Positions 38,701 through 50,484 of a stretch of 64,000 nucleotides of DNA are shown here, piece after piece (the first letter of the stretch is position 1; the number at the start of each line of letters is the position of its first letter). The DNA is from Plasmodium malariae (Eukaryota > Apicomplexa > Aconoidasida > Haemosporida > Plasmodiidae), in NCBI RefSeq assembly GCF_900090045.1, contig NC_041787.1:1942001-2006000 (forward strand), given 5' to 3'. The notes beneath the pieces were generated by a model that ran no database searches, was not told the origin of the DNA, and was given only the letters and a program-made list of their open reading frames with translations. The position numbers and the translations under genes were made by a program.

Positions 38701-41700
38701 AATTCAAATGTTCATAACATAAATTTGAGGAACTCAAATGTTCGAAGTATAAATTTGAGAAATTCAAATGTTCGAAGTATAAATTTAAGAACTCCATCTA
38801 TTCATAATAATTTATATTCTAATAGAATATTAAATAACATTTTAAGACTTAGCTTAAATGGAAGAGAATCAAATGCAGATATATTGGGGATTGCGATAAA
38901 TGCGAATAATCTTGATAATATAAACACGAGCACAAATGTAGTTGCAAATGTTGTAAATAATAACAGCAATAGTAGTAATAATAATGGGGGTAATAATAAT
39001 GAAATTAACAATAATGAAATTAGTAATAATGATATTAGTAATAATGATATTAGTAATAATGATATTAGTAATAATGATATCAGTAATAATGATATTAGTA
39101 ATAATGATATTAGTAATAATGATATTAGTAATAATGATATTAGTAATAATGATATTAGTAATAATGATATCAGTAATAATGATATCAGTAATAATGATAT
39201 TAGTAATAATGATATTAGTAATAATGATATTAGTAATAATGATATTAGTAATAATGATATCAGTAATAATGATATCAGTAATAATGATATTAGTAATAAT
39301 GATATTAGTAATAATGATATTAGTAATAATGATATTAGTTATAATGACAGTAGCAATAACGATAGTAGCCATAACAGCAACAGTAGCAGTAACGTGCAAA
39401 ATGCATTCGAATTTCGCAGCGATAACGATTTTATGTTTTTGAACATTATATATAACAATACATTAAATACAGGAGTTACAAATAGGAATACGTCCTCTAC
39501 ATCTGTAGACACACACAATATGCCAGCTGATGGAAATGTTATGAATAGTAGAGAATTGTATGTAGCTGGTTTGCTTCAAGAATTTAATATAAACAGAAAT
39601 TTGAATAACAATCTGTTTAATGGAACATTTAGAAACGGACCTGTATTGTATATAGACAACATAAAAAATGAGAACAAATTAGAGAGTTTAAAATGCAAAG
39701 AAAGGGAAGAAGTCAAAAGGAGAAATCAGAATAAACTTTTTTATGAAATTCCATTTAGTTTGAAACTTGCTTGTGAAAACAAGAAATATGATGCAACAGT
39801 AAGGTATATATACACCTTGTCAAAGAGCGCAGATGATATATTATTAAGTTGTATCAATAATTCAGAAGTGCTTTACGATTTTGTTATCATATGCGAGGGT
39901 TTATATACGGAAAATGAAGAATACCTCGTTGATAAGGCACAAGAGGAAGAATTTGAAAAAAATGGGATAATGTATGAAAAGTGTAGAGAAGAGGAGGAAG
40001 TAGAGGAAGCGGAAGAAGTGGAATATGCACAGGAAACGCGGAAAATTGCACAACACGAGGAAAATAAAATAAAAAATGAAAATTCATTTATGGGAGGAAG
40101 TGAGTTTAAAGGGCCTCTTTCTCGTAGTTCGGAATCCATAAGATCTGCTATCACTCCGTTTGAAAAACCATCTTTTCCGAATTATGAAAATAACTACATA
40201 AGTAATAGTGATCTCAGCAATGTGTATGAAGGGACTGAATTGAGTTATAATAGTGCGAGTTACAAATACATGCAAAATTGTTATCTGATAAAGAAAAAAG
40301 TAGACACAATTAATCCGTTTTTAGATAATGGTGAGAACACAATAAATTTAAAAAATACTTTCTCAAACTTAAGTGTAGACGTGTTAGAATTGTCTGATGA
40401 ATCTTACTATTCCTGTTCAAGTAATACAAACTCTGATTTTAATGAAATAATAAAATCTGCTGATGAATGTTCTGAATGTGAATATTCAAATCTTTGCTTA
40501 GAAGAAAGTAATATAATAAATTTTACTTCAGCGTATCAATTTTTGAAAAAGGAACATTCAATTTTATATGCCAACAATTGTAATGTTTGCATAGAAAAGA
40601 ATAAAGAGGGACCGATAACAAAATATTGTTTGAAAAGAGAATTTTTGAAGGAAAGGAAAAAAAAATTTAATGGTAACACGAATATTGTAACATTACGTAT
40701 AAATGATTTTCAGCCTGATCCCATTTATCATAGTGCGAATGAATATTCTAATGATAAGGAGGAGGGCATATTTTTATCTCCAAATGGAACAAATAAAGGA
40801 TTAAATAGAAGAGGGAGAAAGAACAACAACGAAAATGACAATACTGTTATAAAGTCGAAGTGGTTACAAAAAGTGCTATTACAGGAAAATTGGTACGAAT
40901 ATAACGAGGGGGAAGATGAGGTAATGGGGAAGGAAAGAGAGAAGTTAAAGGAGAACGTGAAAGAGAGCGTAAAGGAGAAGGTGAAGACACAGCAGAAAGA
41001 AGAAGACAAAGGACAACTGGAGATAAATGACTACAATTCCAAACATGCTGATCGGCCTATGAAACGCGTGAATTCGTTAGAAGTAGATGAAAAAGGTATG
41101 TTGAATAATGATAATAATACATCTAACCAACTCCCTCGCGATAATGACTTAACAAGGAACAATTATACCGCTTTAAAAGAAGATACAGAGTTCGAAAAAA
41201 CTTCAAATTTTAGTGAAAGGAAAATAAAAAAATATTACAACCAAAATATTAGCTCATTTATACATTATAAGGCAAAAGAAGTAAGAAATTATTTTTACGA
41301 TGAGAAATATGTTAAGTACTTTCCATATGATGATAGTAATAATATTAATAATATGAATAAACGTAATCTTTTGAAAAAAAGTTTTCTGAATAAATTAAGA
41401 AGTAGTCCAGCGTATTCATTAAAACAGTTATTAAATGAAATTTTCTGGACATTTTCTAATGTTACTTTTTATACAGCCGATTGGTATGATATACTGTACA
41501 AACTATTTTTTGAATCATCTTCACGATTTTACGAAATAGTTATAAAACATCATGAACATAATATACCTTGTGTCAAATTTTCTCCAGATGATAATTTTCT
41601 GTTATCATGTTCAGTTGATAAAAGTCTAGTCCTATGGAATCCATTCAATGTCAAAAATTATGATCTAGACAGAAGCTTCAACATATACGATTACATCTTC

Positions 41701-44700
41701 CCCCCAAATGTGAGAAGGAAAGATAATCCCCGGTGCATCTCCAGAGGAAGCAGCAACGTTAGGAGTAGGAATAACATTAGAAATGAGAATAATTACTTCT
41801 CAACGAGCAGCTGCCACCTGAGGGGTTGCTTACCGAGGGGAAGAATCAAAACGTACTGCTTGAGAAGGAAAACCATTTTTGAAAAACCTTTCCATGAGAC
41901 GAAAATGTACAAAGAAAATATTGAAAAGGAGCTAATGAAAAAGGAAAAAAAGAACAATATTGTATGTAAACAGAAATTAAAATCAATGGGTTGGAGTGGT
42001 GATTTTATTGTAAAAAAATATATTAGCGATTTTGATATATTGGTTGAACTTTTTGAGAATCAGACATTTTATTTGGGTGCAAAATTTAATTATTCAAGTT
42101 ACTTTTCATTTAGTAATATCGATTTTAACAATTTTTTACCCCTTTTTGAAAAGTATTCGTTGTTTCAATTATTTAGGTGTACCTTTCTTAATAGTATTAA
42201 TAAAAATAAGGCAGTTAATTTGAATAATCTTACATCATACTTGTATAAAATGAACTTGAAAAAAGCAGAATGTGTAGAAGAGAGTACTATAAAAAGCGTA
42301 TTAGATATATTAACAGGGAATAATTGCTCCGATACATGCTATTCGAAAGAAAAGATAAAAAGAATATACTCAGCTATGAAATATGTTTCCAGAAATTTGC
42401 TAAAACCTTATCTTTTAATTTATCCTTTGCATGATGGTAATTGTTATGAAATGGAAAAGATAAAATTGAAGGAAGAAAATTTTACTACATATTCTTGTAT
42501 CTTAACTGACTATGAATTTGATTTTTCCAGTAACGATGAACAGGCTTTGAAAAATTTTAATGATGAAGAAAAATCGTACAAAAAAAATTCATTATCTCAT
42601 ATGATAAGTTACAAAACAGGGCAAGTAGAAAAACCGCGTTTTACTTTTTCTTCTTACAAAAATTTTGAAAACAGTAATATATCATATAATCAAGCATACC
42701 CCATGCATAATGAAGCAAAAAGAAAGACAAATCGATTGTACAACAAATTAGACTCGGATGAATCAGATGATGATTATATAAAAAGAAATAAATATGAAAA
42801 TTCACTATTTTATAAATATGCCCGAAAGATAAGAAATGACTTTAGTTCAAATTTTTCATCAAGAATAGGAAAAAATTATGATGAGGTGAGAAAATGGATT
42901 CCAATTTTTCAAAAACTTATAAATCAGTATGCAGATATGAAATATTGCAAAGATATATATAATCATATAAAGAGGAAGATATTAATTAACCATATAAATA
43001 AATATGAGGCCACGAAGCCAGATCTTTATTTCAATTTTCACATAACTAGGAATTATCAAGAGTCCAAAATATTAAATGAAATTTTATTAAATTATTCCGT
43101 TTATTTTAGTGGGAAAGACAGAACAATCAGTGGTGTGGCTGCTTGTGATCGGAGTAATGGTGGTATTAGCAATTGTATTATGGTTCATGGTAACATGCAT
43201 AGGGTTAGTAAACATTTCAAATCCTACTTAAAGCTGATAAAAAAGAAAAGATTGTTAAGCAATTTGAGAAGCAGTTGTTGGAAAGGGAAAAAATCGATGT
43301 TTCCTACAACTAATCAGAAGGAAGAAAACAAATATAATAAGCGTATGAACAGTGCATATGATTACAATAGCAAGAATAAGAGCTTCTCAAATAGTAAAGG
43401 GTACACTATTATTATGAAAAGTAGCGTAGCAAATTTTCACAATGTTATAAATAATATTATCAGTTTGTCTCACATGAACAGAATTATTAATCATTACAAG
43501 TATTTTAAGGAGAACAACATGTTCAATAATGGCACCAGGGTGACTGGAAATTACAAAGGTAGTAGCAGCAATCATATAAGTAGTAGCAGAAATCATATAA
43601 GTAGTAGCAGAAATCATATAAGTAGTAGCAGCAATCATATAAGTAGTAGCAGAAATCATATAAGTAGTAGCAGCAATCATATAAGTAGTAGCAGAAATCA
43701 TATAAGTAGTAGCAGCAATCATATAAGTAGTAGCAGAAATCATATAAGTAGTAGCAGAAATCATATAAGTAGTAGCAGAAATCATATAGATAGTAACCGT
43801 AATTATAGCTGCAATATGAGCACGAACAAAAAAAATGTGGGCGTTAAAGATAAAAGAACGAAGTACACGAAAAATGACATTCTTGAAAATTTTTTTAACG
43901 ATTTTGAAGAGGAGGAAAAGACAGAATTTTATTCATCGGACTCCTTCAACTCGGATGTAAATGAAGCTCAGCAGAAAAAGTGGAAAAGGAAAGGAAAAAA
44001 GAAAGGAAGAAAGACAAAAGAGATGAAAAAATTGAAACAGTTAAAACGTAAGAAATATAGCAAATATGATCACGATAAAAAGCCCTCATTAAAGAAGAGA
44101 GACTTAAAAGAAATTTTGCTTCGGGAAAATAAATATTATAATATATGCTTTTTGAATTCTGAAAAAGAAAATTATAAAATTAACTATTTTCAAAATATAA
44201 ATATTTTGCAAAATATGTACAAATTTTGTGGAAAAGGATTAATCATAGTTAACGTAAAATATGTAATGAAGAACAAATTGAAAAATGGAGGAGGCACATG
44301 TGCGAAGAATGGGGATTACAAGAATGATCAGTCCACAGGGGAAAAGAAAGTGCACCATAATGGTAATATGTGTAGTCAGTTGAGTAGTCAACGGAATGGA
44401 CATCAGAATGGACAGCGGCATAGTATTGTATTCCAAACCGATATACACATTTGCAAGGATAAGAAGAGAATAAGTCGCACCAATAGCAACGGCAAAAAAG
44501 GCTTAAACTTTAAAAACCCAAGAACAATTATTTTTATCGTACGAGTAAATGTAGAAGAATTAAGGAATTATTTAGTTAGAAAATTAATTTTTGAAGAAAA
44601 ATATATTAATAACAACTTTTATATTAATAGAAAGGTTGCAAAAATATTTTATTTAGTTACGTTAAAAAATTGTGAATTACTACATAAGGATGACAGTAGT

Positions 44701-46253
44701 AGTACCTATGAAACGAAAATTGATGAACAGAAAAAAAAATTATTAAATTCTTATATGTCAAAGGAAGAATATTCTTTCTATATGCATTTAACGCACAATT
44801 TATTTAAAAAAAAAAATAATCAAAAGTTTGTACTAACCCGAAAGGAAATATATGAAGATATAATTAAAATAAGAAATTATATTCTTAACCCAAAAAGGAT
44901 AGAAATAACACCTAGTATACTGGAAGAATTTACTTTACCTAATTACAATGGTGAACATTTGAACATCTCGAATATTACATATGAGAGTTCAACATTTAAA
45001 TTATTTTTCTTATTACTACCCAAATATGAACAAAATGTACTAATGGTAAATATATCTACTTTAAGATATCTGTATTCGCATATGTGTAATGGGGAAGAAA
45101 GGAAAGGCAAAAAAAGAAAAGGGAAAAAGTTATGTTGTTGCGTAAATAAAAATAAAGATGTTTTTTACCCAGTAGTTAATAAAGCAGAAAAGAAACAACT
45201 GAATGAATACTTAATATTATCAGCAGATAAACGTAAATTGTATTTACTGAAAGTTAAGTTTACAAAAATAACGAAAAACTTCTTTACAACTAAATTTATT
45301 CCCATATCTATTCAATCTTTGCCCAAAGAACATAAATTGCCATCAGCTTTTAAATCATCACGAGTTAGTTTCTTAAAAATTATTTATGAAAAATCTTGTG
45401 TACTGCTGGCAAATCAGTATAGTAATACCATATTCATTTATGTTGTAAACAAGTGTGTTTACACAAATTCGTACTTTCTCATACCTTACTTCTCTCTACC
45501 CTTGTTCACCGAACGCATAGGAAAAGAACTCATACCGGTAAGGAATTAACAAAAACTTAAGATAACTAACGTGAAAAAGGGAGCGTTTCAGTCCACGCGA
45601 GCATGCACATACACGTGTATACGTACATGCGTACATATTTATATATATGTATATATATGTACGACTGTTCGCTGACGTGAAAATGGTTGCACATGCTTAT
45701 GATTACATATATATACGGGATTGCCGAATATATTTGTATAGATCCACTTTACGAGTAGATCCCTGCCCCCAGTAGCTACACATCTTTAAATGCTTGTATA
45801 TACCTTGAATGTACTTGTATATACAAGACCACCTGTATATAAATAAATGTACACATGAACAGAGGGGGGAAACGTACAGTTATTTATTTTTTAAACAAAA
45901 TAAAATGTTCTCATAAAATATATGATGTTGTGAGGATCATTTTTGTTCATTTACAATTGTATGGATGTTAACATATTCTACTTCATTGTAATTTTTGTTT
46001 TTCTTTTTTGTAGGGCTTCAACAAAGACATTTCATGCAGTATAAAAAAACATGTAGTAAATAATGTAAATTATAACCTCAAAAGGTTGCCTGTTGGTAAG
46101 CCTAAAGATACTGATGATGAAAGCAATTTTTTCATTGCCGGGTTGGATATAATATACGTACGAGGAAAAAATAATAATTTTGAAATAACTGTTTTTGCAG
46201 TTCTACTCAGCAACATTACATTTTGTTATAAATTGAATTTTCATTATTATTAA
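32791..46253 (+). CDS. Giant WD-repeat-containing protein
   Basis: Exon 1 at 32791-45537 ends at a GTAAGG donor. Exon 2 at 46014-46253 follows a ttttttgtag acceptor in phase 0. The product is 4328 residues. Recognisable beta-propeller pieces are far apart: STWAISFNFTRNLLAIGSNT near residue 750, HNIPCVKFSPDDNFLLSCSV with DKSLVLWNP near 2920, LILSADKRKLYLLKVKF near 4142, and the final exon. They are separated by Lys/Glu/Asn low-complexity stretches and two minisatellite-encoded arrays (SNNDI, and SSSRNHI/SSSSNHI). There is no signal peptide or convincing membrane span; basic KKRKKK clusters suggest nuclear residence. The first propeller piece reminds me of the CRT10 family of fungal regulators, but this is a weak visual match. 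The biochemical role is unknown. Confidence 0.88.
38560..38800 (+). repeat. Coding Asn/Leu/Arg repeat region
   Basis: Imperfect repeats encode units such as NLRNSNVRSI and NLRTPN inside exon 1 of the WD gene. Copies near 38725-38790 are nearly identical (30-33 bases), pointing to recent local duplication next to the larger SNNDI array. Confidence 0.75.
39022..39340 (+). repeat. 15-bp coding minisatellite encoding (SNNDI)21
   Basis: Twenty-one uninterrupted copies of agtaataatgatat(t/c) encode Ser-Asn-Asn-Asp-Ile, flanked by NNNEI and SYNDS variants. Only the Ile codon varies. ATC occurs at copies 4, 10, 11, 16 and 17, a six-copy (90-base) rhythm. The array creates long open but meaningless frames on both strands. 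Confidence 0.97.
43558..43790 (+). repeat. 21-bp coding minisatellite encoding SSSRNHI/SSSSNHI
   Basis: Eleven copies of agtagcag(a/c)aatcatataagt encode a heptapeptide in which position 4 is Arg or Ser. In the middle of the array Arg and Ser alternate copy by copy, giving a 42-base higher-order period. The array lies in exon 1 of the WD gene, followed by a degenerate unit, DSNRNY. Confidence 0.96.
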
Positions 46254-46891
46254 AGTACGTATTCTTTATTTTTTCCCCTTTTTTTTACGTTATAAAATGA
46301 ATTAAATTAAAGTTCCTGCTAATTAATCTTTTCTTTATTTTGTCTGAATACTTCATACATAATTTTTTTTATGCGAAAATGTAGATTAAGATTTTCGTTC
46401 ATATATTGAGAGGTTTTTAACATTTACTTCTTTGTTTGTGCTTTTATTATTTTTTAATTATAAAATGTTATATCGTCTGTTAAAAGGTAAAATATGTGCG
46501 CAAATAAAATGTGCAGGAAGTTCTGCTTTTGGAAATAGACAGAACACGCTCTTTATTTGTACATGTTTTTTTAATTCATTTTATTTTATTCCTTTTATTT
46601 TTATTTTTTTTCTTCATATCCATACAAAAAAATGCGTTAAAGATGCATAAAATTAAGTGCTTAACAAAGTTGCTTACGTGTCTGTTAAAGCTTTTGTTCA
46701 GTTAATTTTTCCACCAATTTAAATCGAGTTGACAGGAAATTGCCGAAATGGTCAATTTGCAATGAAACACTTAGTGGAATTTTTTGTCCTAAAAAGTAGT
46801 GAATAATTTGCACCATCTTTTTTGTAATTATTTTATGCATACTTATTATACACATTTGATAGTAATATTTCTTAAGCACATTTGATTAATG

Positions 46892-46934
<43 letters not shown>

Positions 46935-47934
46935 GCTTTATATAAACCTAAAAAATTGCATTTTCCTAAATATCTTATTATTGTGCATAAAAGTGTTATA
47001 TGCATAATGTATATATATATATATATATATATATTAATGTATACCTTCATATTTTTATTTAAAATTTTTAACACAAAGGATTACAAAGAGTGGCGGTTTT
47101 CATTACCGCTAAGCATATCTGTGTTATTGTTTTAATTGATATTTAAACTTACAGGTGTAAAATAAAAAAGGGGTTAATTATTTACTATATATGATAAATA
47201 ACTCAAAAATGGTATGAAAAAAAGTAAAAATTAATGTAATATTATTATTATGAAAAGATTAAAAGTGGAGCAAAAACAAAGCTAATTTATTTTAAAAGGA
47301 CTGAAAAAAGGCAAACACACAAATTGCTACTAATTTACATTTTAAAAAAACGGGAAATGAGCCAAATGGATCATGTGCAATTATACATGTATACATAAGA
47401 TGAATGAACAAAAAAGAAAAATGGTAAAGAACTAAAATAAAAAATTCATTATTACCTTAAAAAGGGAAGAAGTGTAAACAGTTTTGCAGTATTAGGCATT
47501 TTAAAACATTAAAATGTAATACTCTCATTTAAAAATGTATATATATACACTTCTGTATTATGGTAAAATCCCCCCCTCAAACAGTAAACACCCTGCGCAT
47601 ATTTGCGTTTACGTTATTTGTTTAAATGGCAAATATGCGCCGGTAGTTTTTACTTTAAAGTCCTTAAAATGATATTTTGTTTTTTAAATGTGTTTTAAGG
47701 ACACATATTACTCACACGTGTGAGGGGTACAAATGGTATATACATGATATTATGTACAATTTAGCGCACTATACTGCGTATGTATTATATGTGTTCCCAT
47801 AACTCTGCATTGTTTCGATACTTCACATATTTTTATTAATGTATCTTTTCTGTTATCTATATTAAGCAAATTAATACACACCCCTTTTTTTTTGCTTCAT
47901 TTTTTTTTTTTTTTTTTTAATATTACCTCTACAA
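46254..47934. other. Convergent intergenic region
   Basis: It lies between the 3' ends of the WD gene and CTP synthase. It contains a poly-T run of about 32 bases at 46899-46930, (TA)n at 47008-47034 and poly-T at 47900-47919. No gene is supported. Confidence 0.7.
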
Positions 47935-50484
47935 CTAAGCATAGAGACTTCCTGAGCACAACTTATTTCCAAACTTGTCTAGTCGTTCCTTTAATTTCCC
48001 CTTTGAAGCTAAAATAAAGGCCAAAAATATTGGATTAGCTTTAAAAGGTCTTGATGTAAATTCAGGGTGAAACTGAACACCAACATAAAAATTTAAGTTT
48101 TTGATTTCACAAATTTCCATTCGAACACTGTGAATATCTTTTGCTACAAAACTTAAACCAACCGATTCTAGTAATGGCACATACTTAGGATTAATTTCAA
48201 ATCTATGTCTATGTCTTTCAAATATATAGGTTGCTTCATCATATGATTTATATGTTAATGAATCTTTATCAATTATTTTGGATTGCTTAACACCTAAGCG
48301 CATAGTACCTCCTTTATTATCATCCCCTTTAAACTCGCTCATATAAATTATAACATTGTTATTATCTATTTCGTCAATACTTTTATAATAGTCTTTTATA
48401 CCCATTAATTTTATCTTTTCCTGTAATACTGGGTTGAGTAACTTGTTAGGGATTTCTTCTATACATTTGTTTGTTCGCACGAAGTTACCTGCTTTTTTTG
48501 TATTTTTTCCTCCCCCATACTCATCGTCAAAAATAGATGAAACGTCATCGAACAGTGCCATGTTTTCCTCCTTGGAATGATTCTTACCATAAATGTAATG
48601 CATTGTCTTTGCGTTTACGTTATTATTCATGGTAGAAGGCTCATTTTTTTCATGCTCCGCTTTCACATTACATAAAGAAATGTTATGTTCTTCTAGTGTC
48701 AACTTGTTTTGATTTGTATTCAGTAGAGTGTTATCATCACCACTATTATCATAATTGTCATCCTGTTGAATAGGATGCGGTTCATGTTTGTGTAACTCCT
48801 CCTTTAGAATAATGCCTTCTGGGGATGTAATTCTCTCATTAACTATAAGAAAATCTTTGTTCATTTCTACTACGGAATTATGTTTTTTCCCATTATGGTT
48901 GGACAATTTTTCCATTGTCCCTTCCTCATTAGTACCTTTGGTAAATTTTCTTCTCTTTTTATGAAATTTATCTTCATCAGAATTACTACTTTGTATTTCT
49001 AGAATATCCTCAAATTCTTCTGAATTGGCATATTTATTTAAATATTGCCTAGCTACATCAATAACAGCTGTTTGCATACCTAAACAGATTCCTAAATATG
49101 GTATATTACGTAATCTACAATATTTTGAAGATAAATATTTTCCTTCAATACCCCTTGTTCCAAATCCTCCCGGAACTAATACACCATCCACTGATTTCAA
49201 TGTTTCCCATGCTCGTTCATATTTGATTCTTCTTTTTTTATCATAATCTTCATCAGAGGTAGTGTCATCAACAAAAAGATGGTTCTGCATAGTGTTAACT
49301 TGTTGAAACGTATCATAAGAGTATTTCCTTGCTTTTCTTTTTAAATCTATATTTCTCTTTTTGCTCTTTTTCTTTAATGATAAATGACTACTATTGATAT
49401 ACTTAATAATTAGCTTAAACCCGCATTCTATACAAGCATGAACGAGGGATGATATAATAGACAAATATGTATCATTAGAAGCAGTATATTTTCCCACAAT
49501 ACCGATAACAACATGTTCACTTGAAGATTCATATCGGTCTGATAACTGTTTCCATGTACTAAAGGAATAAGGAGATATACTTAATTTATTTTCTAAAACA
49601 ATATTTTGCAAGTTTAATTTTTTTAAAACATGCTCACTAAAATTTTGTTGTTCTAGGATTAAGGGTACTTTATATACATTTGATGTATCATGTAATGATA
49701 TGACATGTTCATTTTTGACTTGTGAAAAAAGAGAAATTTTTCGAATAGCTTCTTCTGTTAATGGTTCTTCACATCTACAAAAAATAAAATCTGGTTTAAG
49801 TCCAGCTTCTCTTAATATTTTAACACTATGTTGAGTTGGCTTCGTTTTTTGTTCTCTCAAGTTTCCAATAATTGGTACATAGGACAAATGACATAAGCAT
49901 ACATCATCTGAATTTAAGTTATTGATTAATTGTTGTAAAGCCTCCAAATATACAGCTGATTCTATGTCACCTACTGTTCCTCCTACTTCTATTAAACAAA
50001 TACATGGAATTTTATTATTATTTGAATTTATATCATACTCCTTTTTCATTTTTTTTATATTTTCATCAATAACACCTTTTATCCATTTCTGTATAACATC
50101 TGTTACATGTGGTACTACTTGAACTGTCTTACCTAAGTATTCTCCTTTTCTTTCCTTTTTAATAACTTGTTCAAATATTTTACCTGAAGTTATATTATTC
50201 TTATATGATAATTTAATATTTAAAAATCTTTCATAATTTCCTAAATCAAGATCAACTTCTCCTCCATCTTCTAATACATATACTTCTCCATGTTCATATG
50301 GTGACATGGTTCCTGCATCTATGTTCAAATAAGGATCAATTTTTATTGTAGTCAATAAAATATTTTTTGTTAATAATAATACTCCCATACTACTCATGGC
50401 TGTTCCTTTACCCAACCCGCTCATATTCCCCCCTGTCACAATGATGTACTTTGTTATTATATTTTCATCTTCTAGTGATGCCAT
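47935..50484 (-). CDS. CTP synthase (glutamine-hydrolysing)
   Basis: It converts UTP to CTP using ATP and ammonia from glutamine. Single exon, 849 residues against about 545 in bacteria. The N-terminal synthetase domain has GGNMSGLGKG (about 18-27), DPYLNIDAGTMSPYEHGEVY (about 50-69), EDGGEVDLDLGNYERF and EVGGTVGDIES. The C-terminal class-I glutaminase domain has GKYTASNDTYLSI, VPGGFGTRG, the nucleophile Cys467 in YLGICLGMQ, GGTMRLG, and the catalytic pair His806/Glu808 in VQFHPEF. The extra length is mainly a polar insert of about 200 residues (roughly 485-705) between the Cys loop and GGTMRLG, plus a smaller basic insert near 368-415. All catalytic residues are present, so the enzyme should be active. 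The start is unambiguous (MASLEDENIITKYIIVTGG). Confidence 0.98.
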   Translation of the reverse strand: MASLEDENIITKYIIVTGGNMSGLGKGTAMSSMGVLLLTKNILLTTIKIDPYLNIDAGTMSPYEHGEVYVLEDGGEVDLDLGNYERFLNIKLSYKNNITSGKIFEQVIKKERKGEYLGKTVQVVPHVTDVIQKWIKGVIDENIKKMKKEYDINSNNNKIPCICLIEVGGTVGDIESAVYLEALQQLINNLNSDDVCLCHLSYVPIIGNLREQKTKPTQHSVKILREAGLKPDFIFCRCEEPLTEEAIRKISLFSQVKNEHVISLHDTSNVYKVPLILEQQNFSEHVLKKLNLQNIVLENKLSISPYSFSTWKQLSDRYESSSEHVVIGIVGKYTASNDTYLSIISSLVHACIECGFKLIIKYINSSHLSLKKKSKKRNIDLKRKARKYSYDTFQQVNTMQNHLFVDDTTSDEDYDKKRRIKYERAWETLKSVDGVLVPGGFGTRGIEGKYLSSKYCRLRNIPYLGICLGMQTAVIDVARQYLNKYANSEEFEDILEIQSSNSDEDKFHKKRRKFTKGTNEEGTMEKLSNHNGKKHNSVVEMNKDFLIVNERITSPEGIILKEELHKHEPHPIQQDDNYDNSGDDNTLLNTNQNKLTLEEHNISLCNVKAEHEKNEPSTMNNNVNAKTMHYIYGKNHSKEENMALFDDVSSIFDDEYGGGKNTKKAGNFVRTNKCIEEIPNKLLNPVLQEKIKLMGIKDYYKSIDEIDNNNVIIYMSEFKGDDNKGGTMRLGVKQSKIIDKDSLTYKSYDEATYIFERHRHRFEINPKYVPLLESVGLSFVAKDIHSVRMEICEIKNLNFYVGVQFHPEFTSRPFKANPIFLAFILASKGKLKERLDKFGNKLCSGSLYA

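Noticed and set aside
38869..39442. Long open frames on both strands over the SNNDI region (Ile/Thr-rich and Met/Val/Ile-rich)
   Set aside because: They are by-products of a 15-base repeat, which stays open in several frames; the plus-strand WD frame explains the locus.
43387..43785. Minus-strand frame with repeated MISATTY
   Set aside because: Shadow of the 21-base coding minisatellite in the WD gene.
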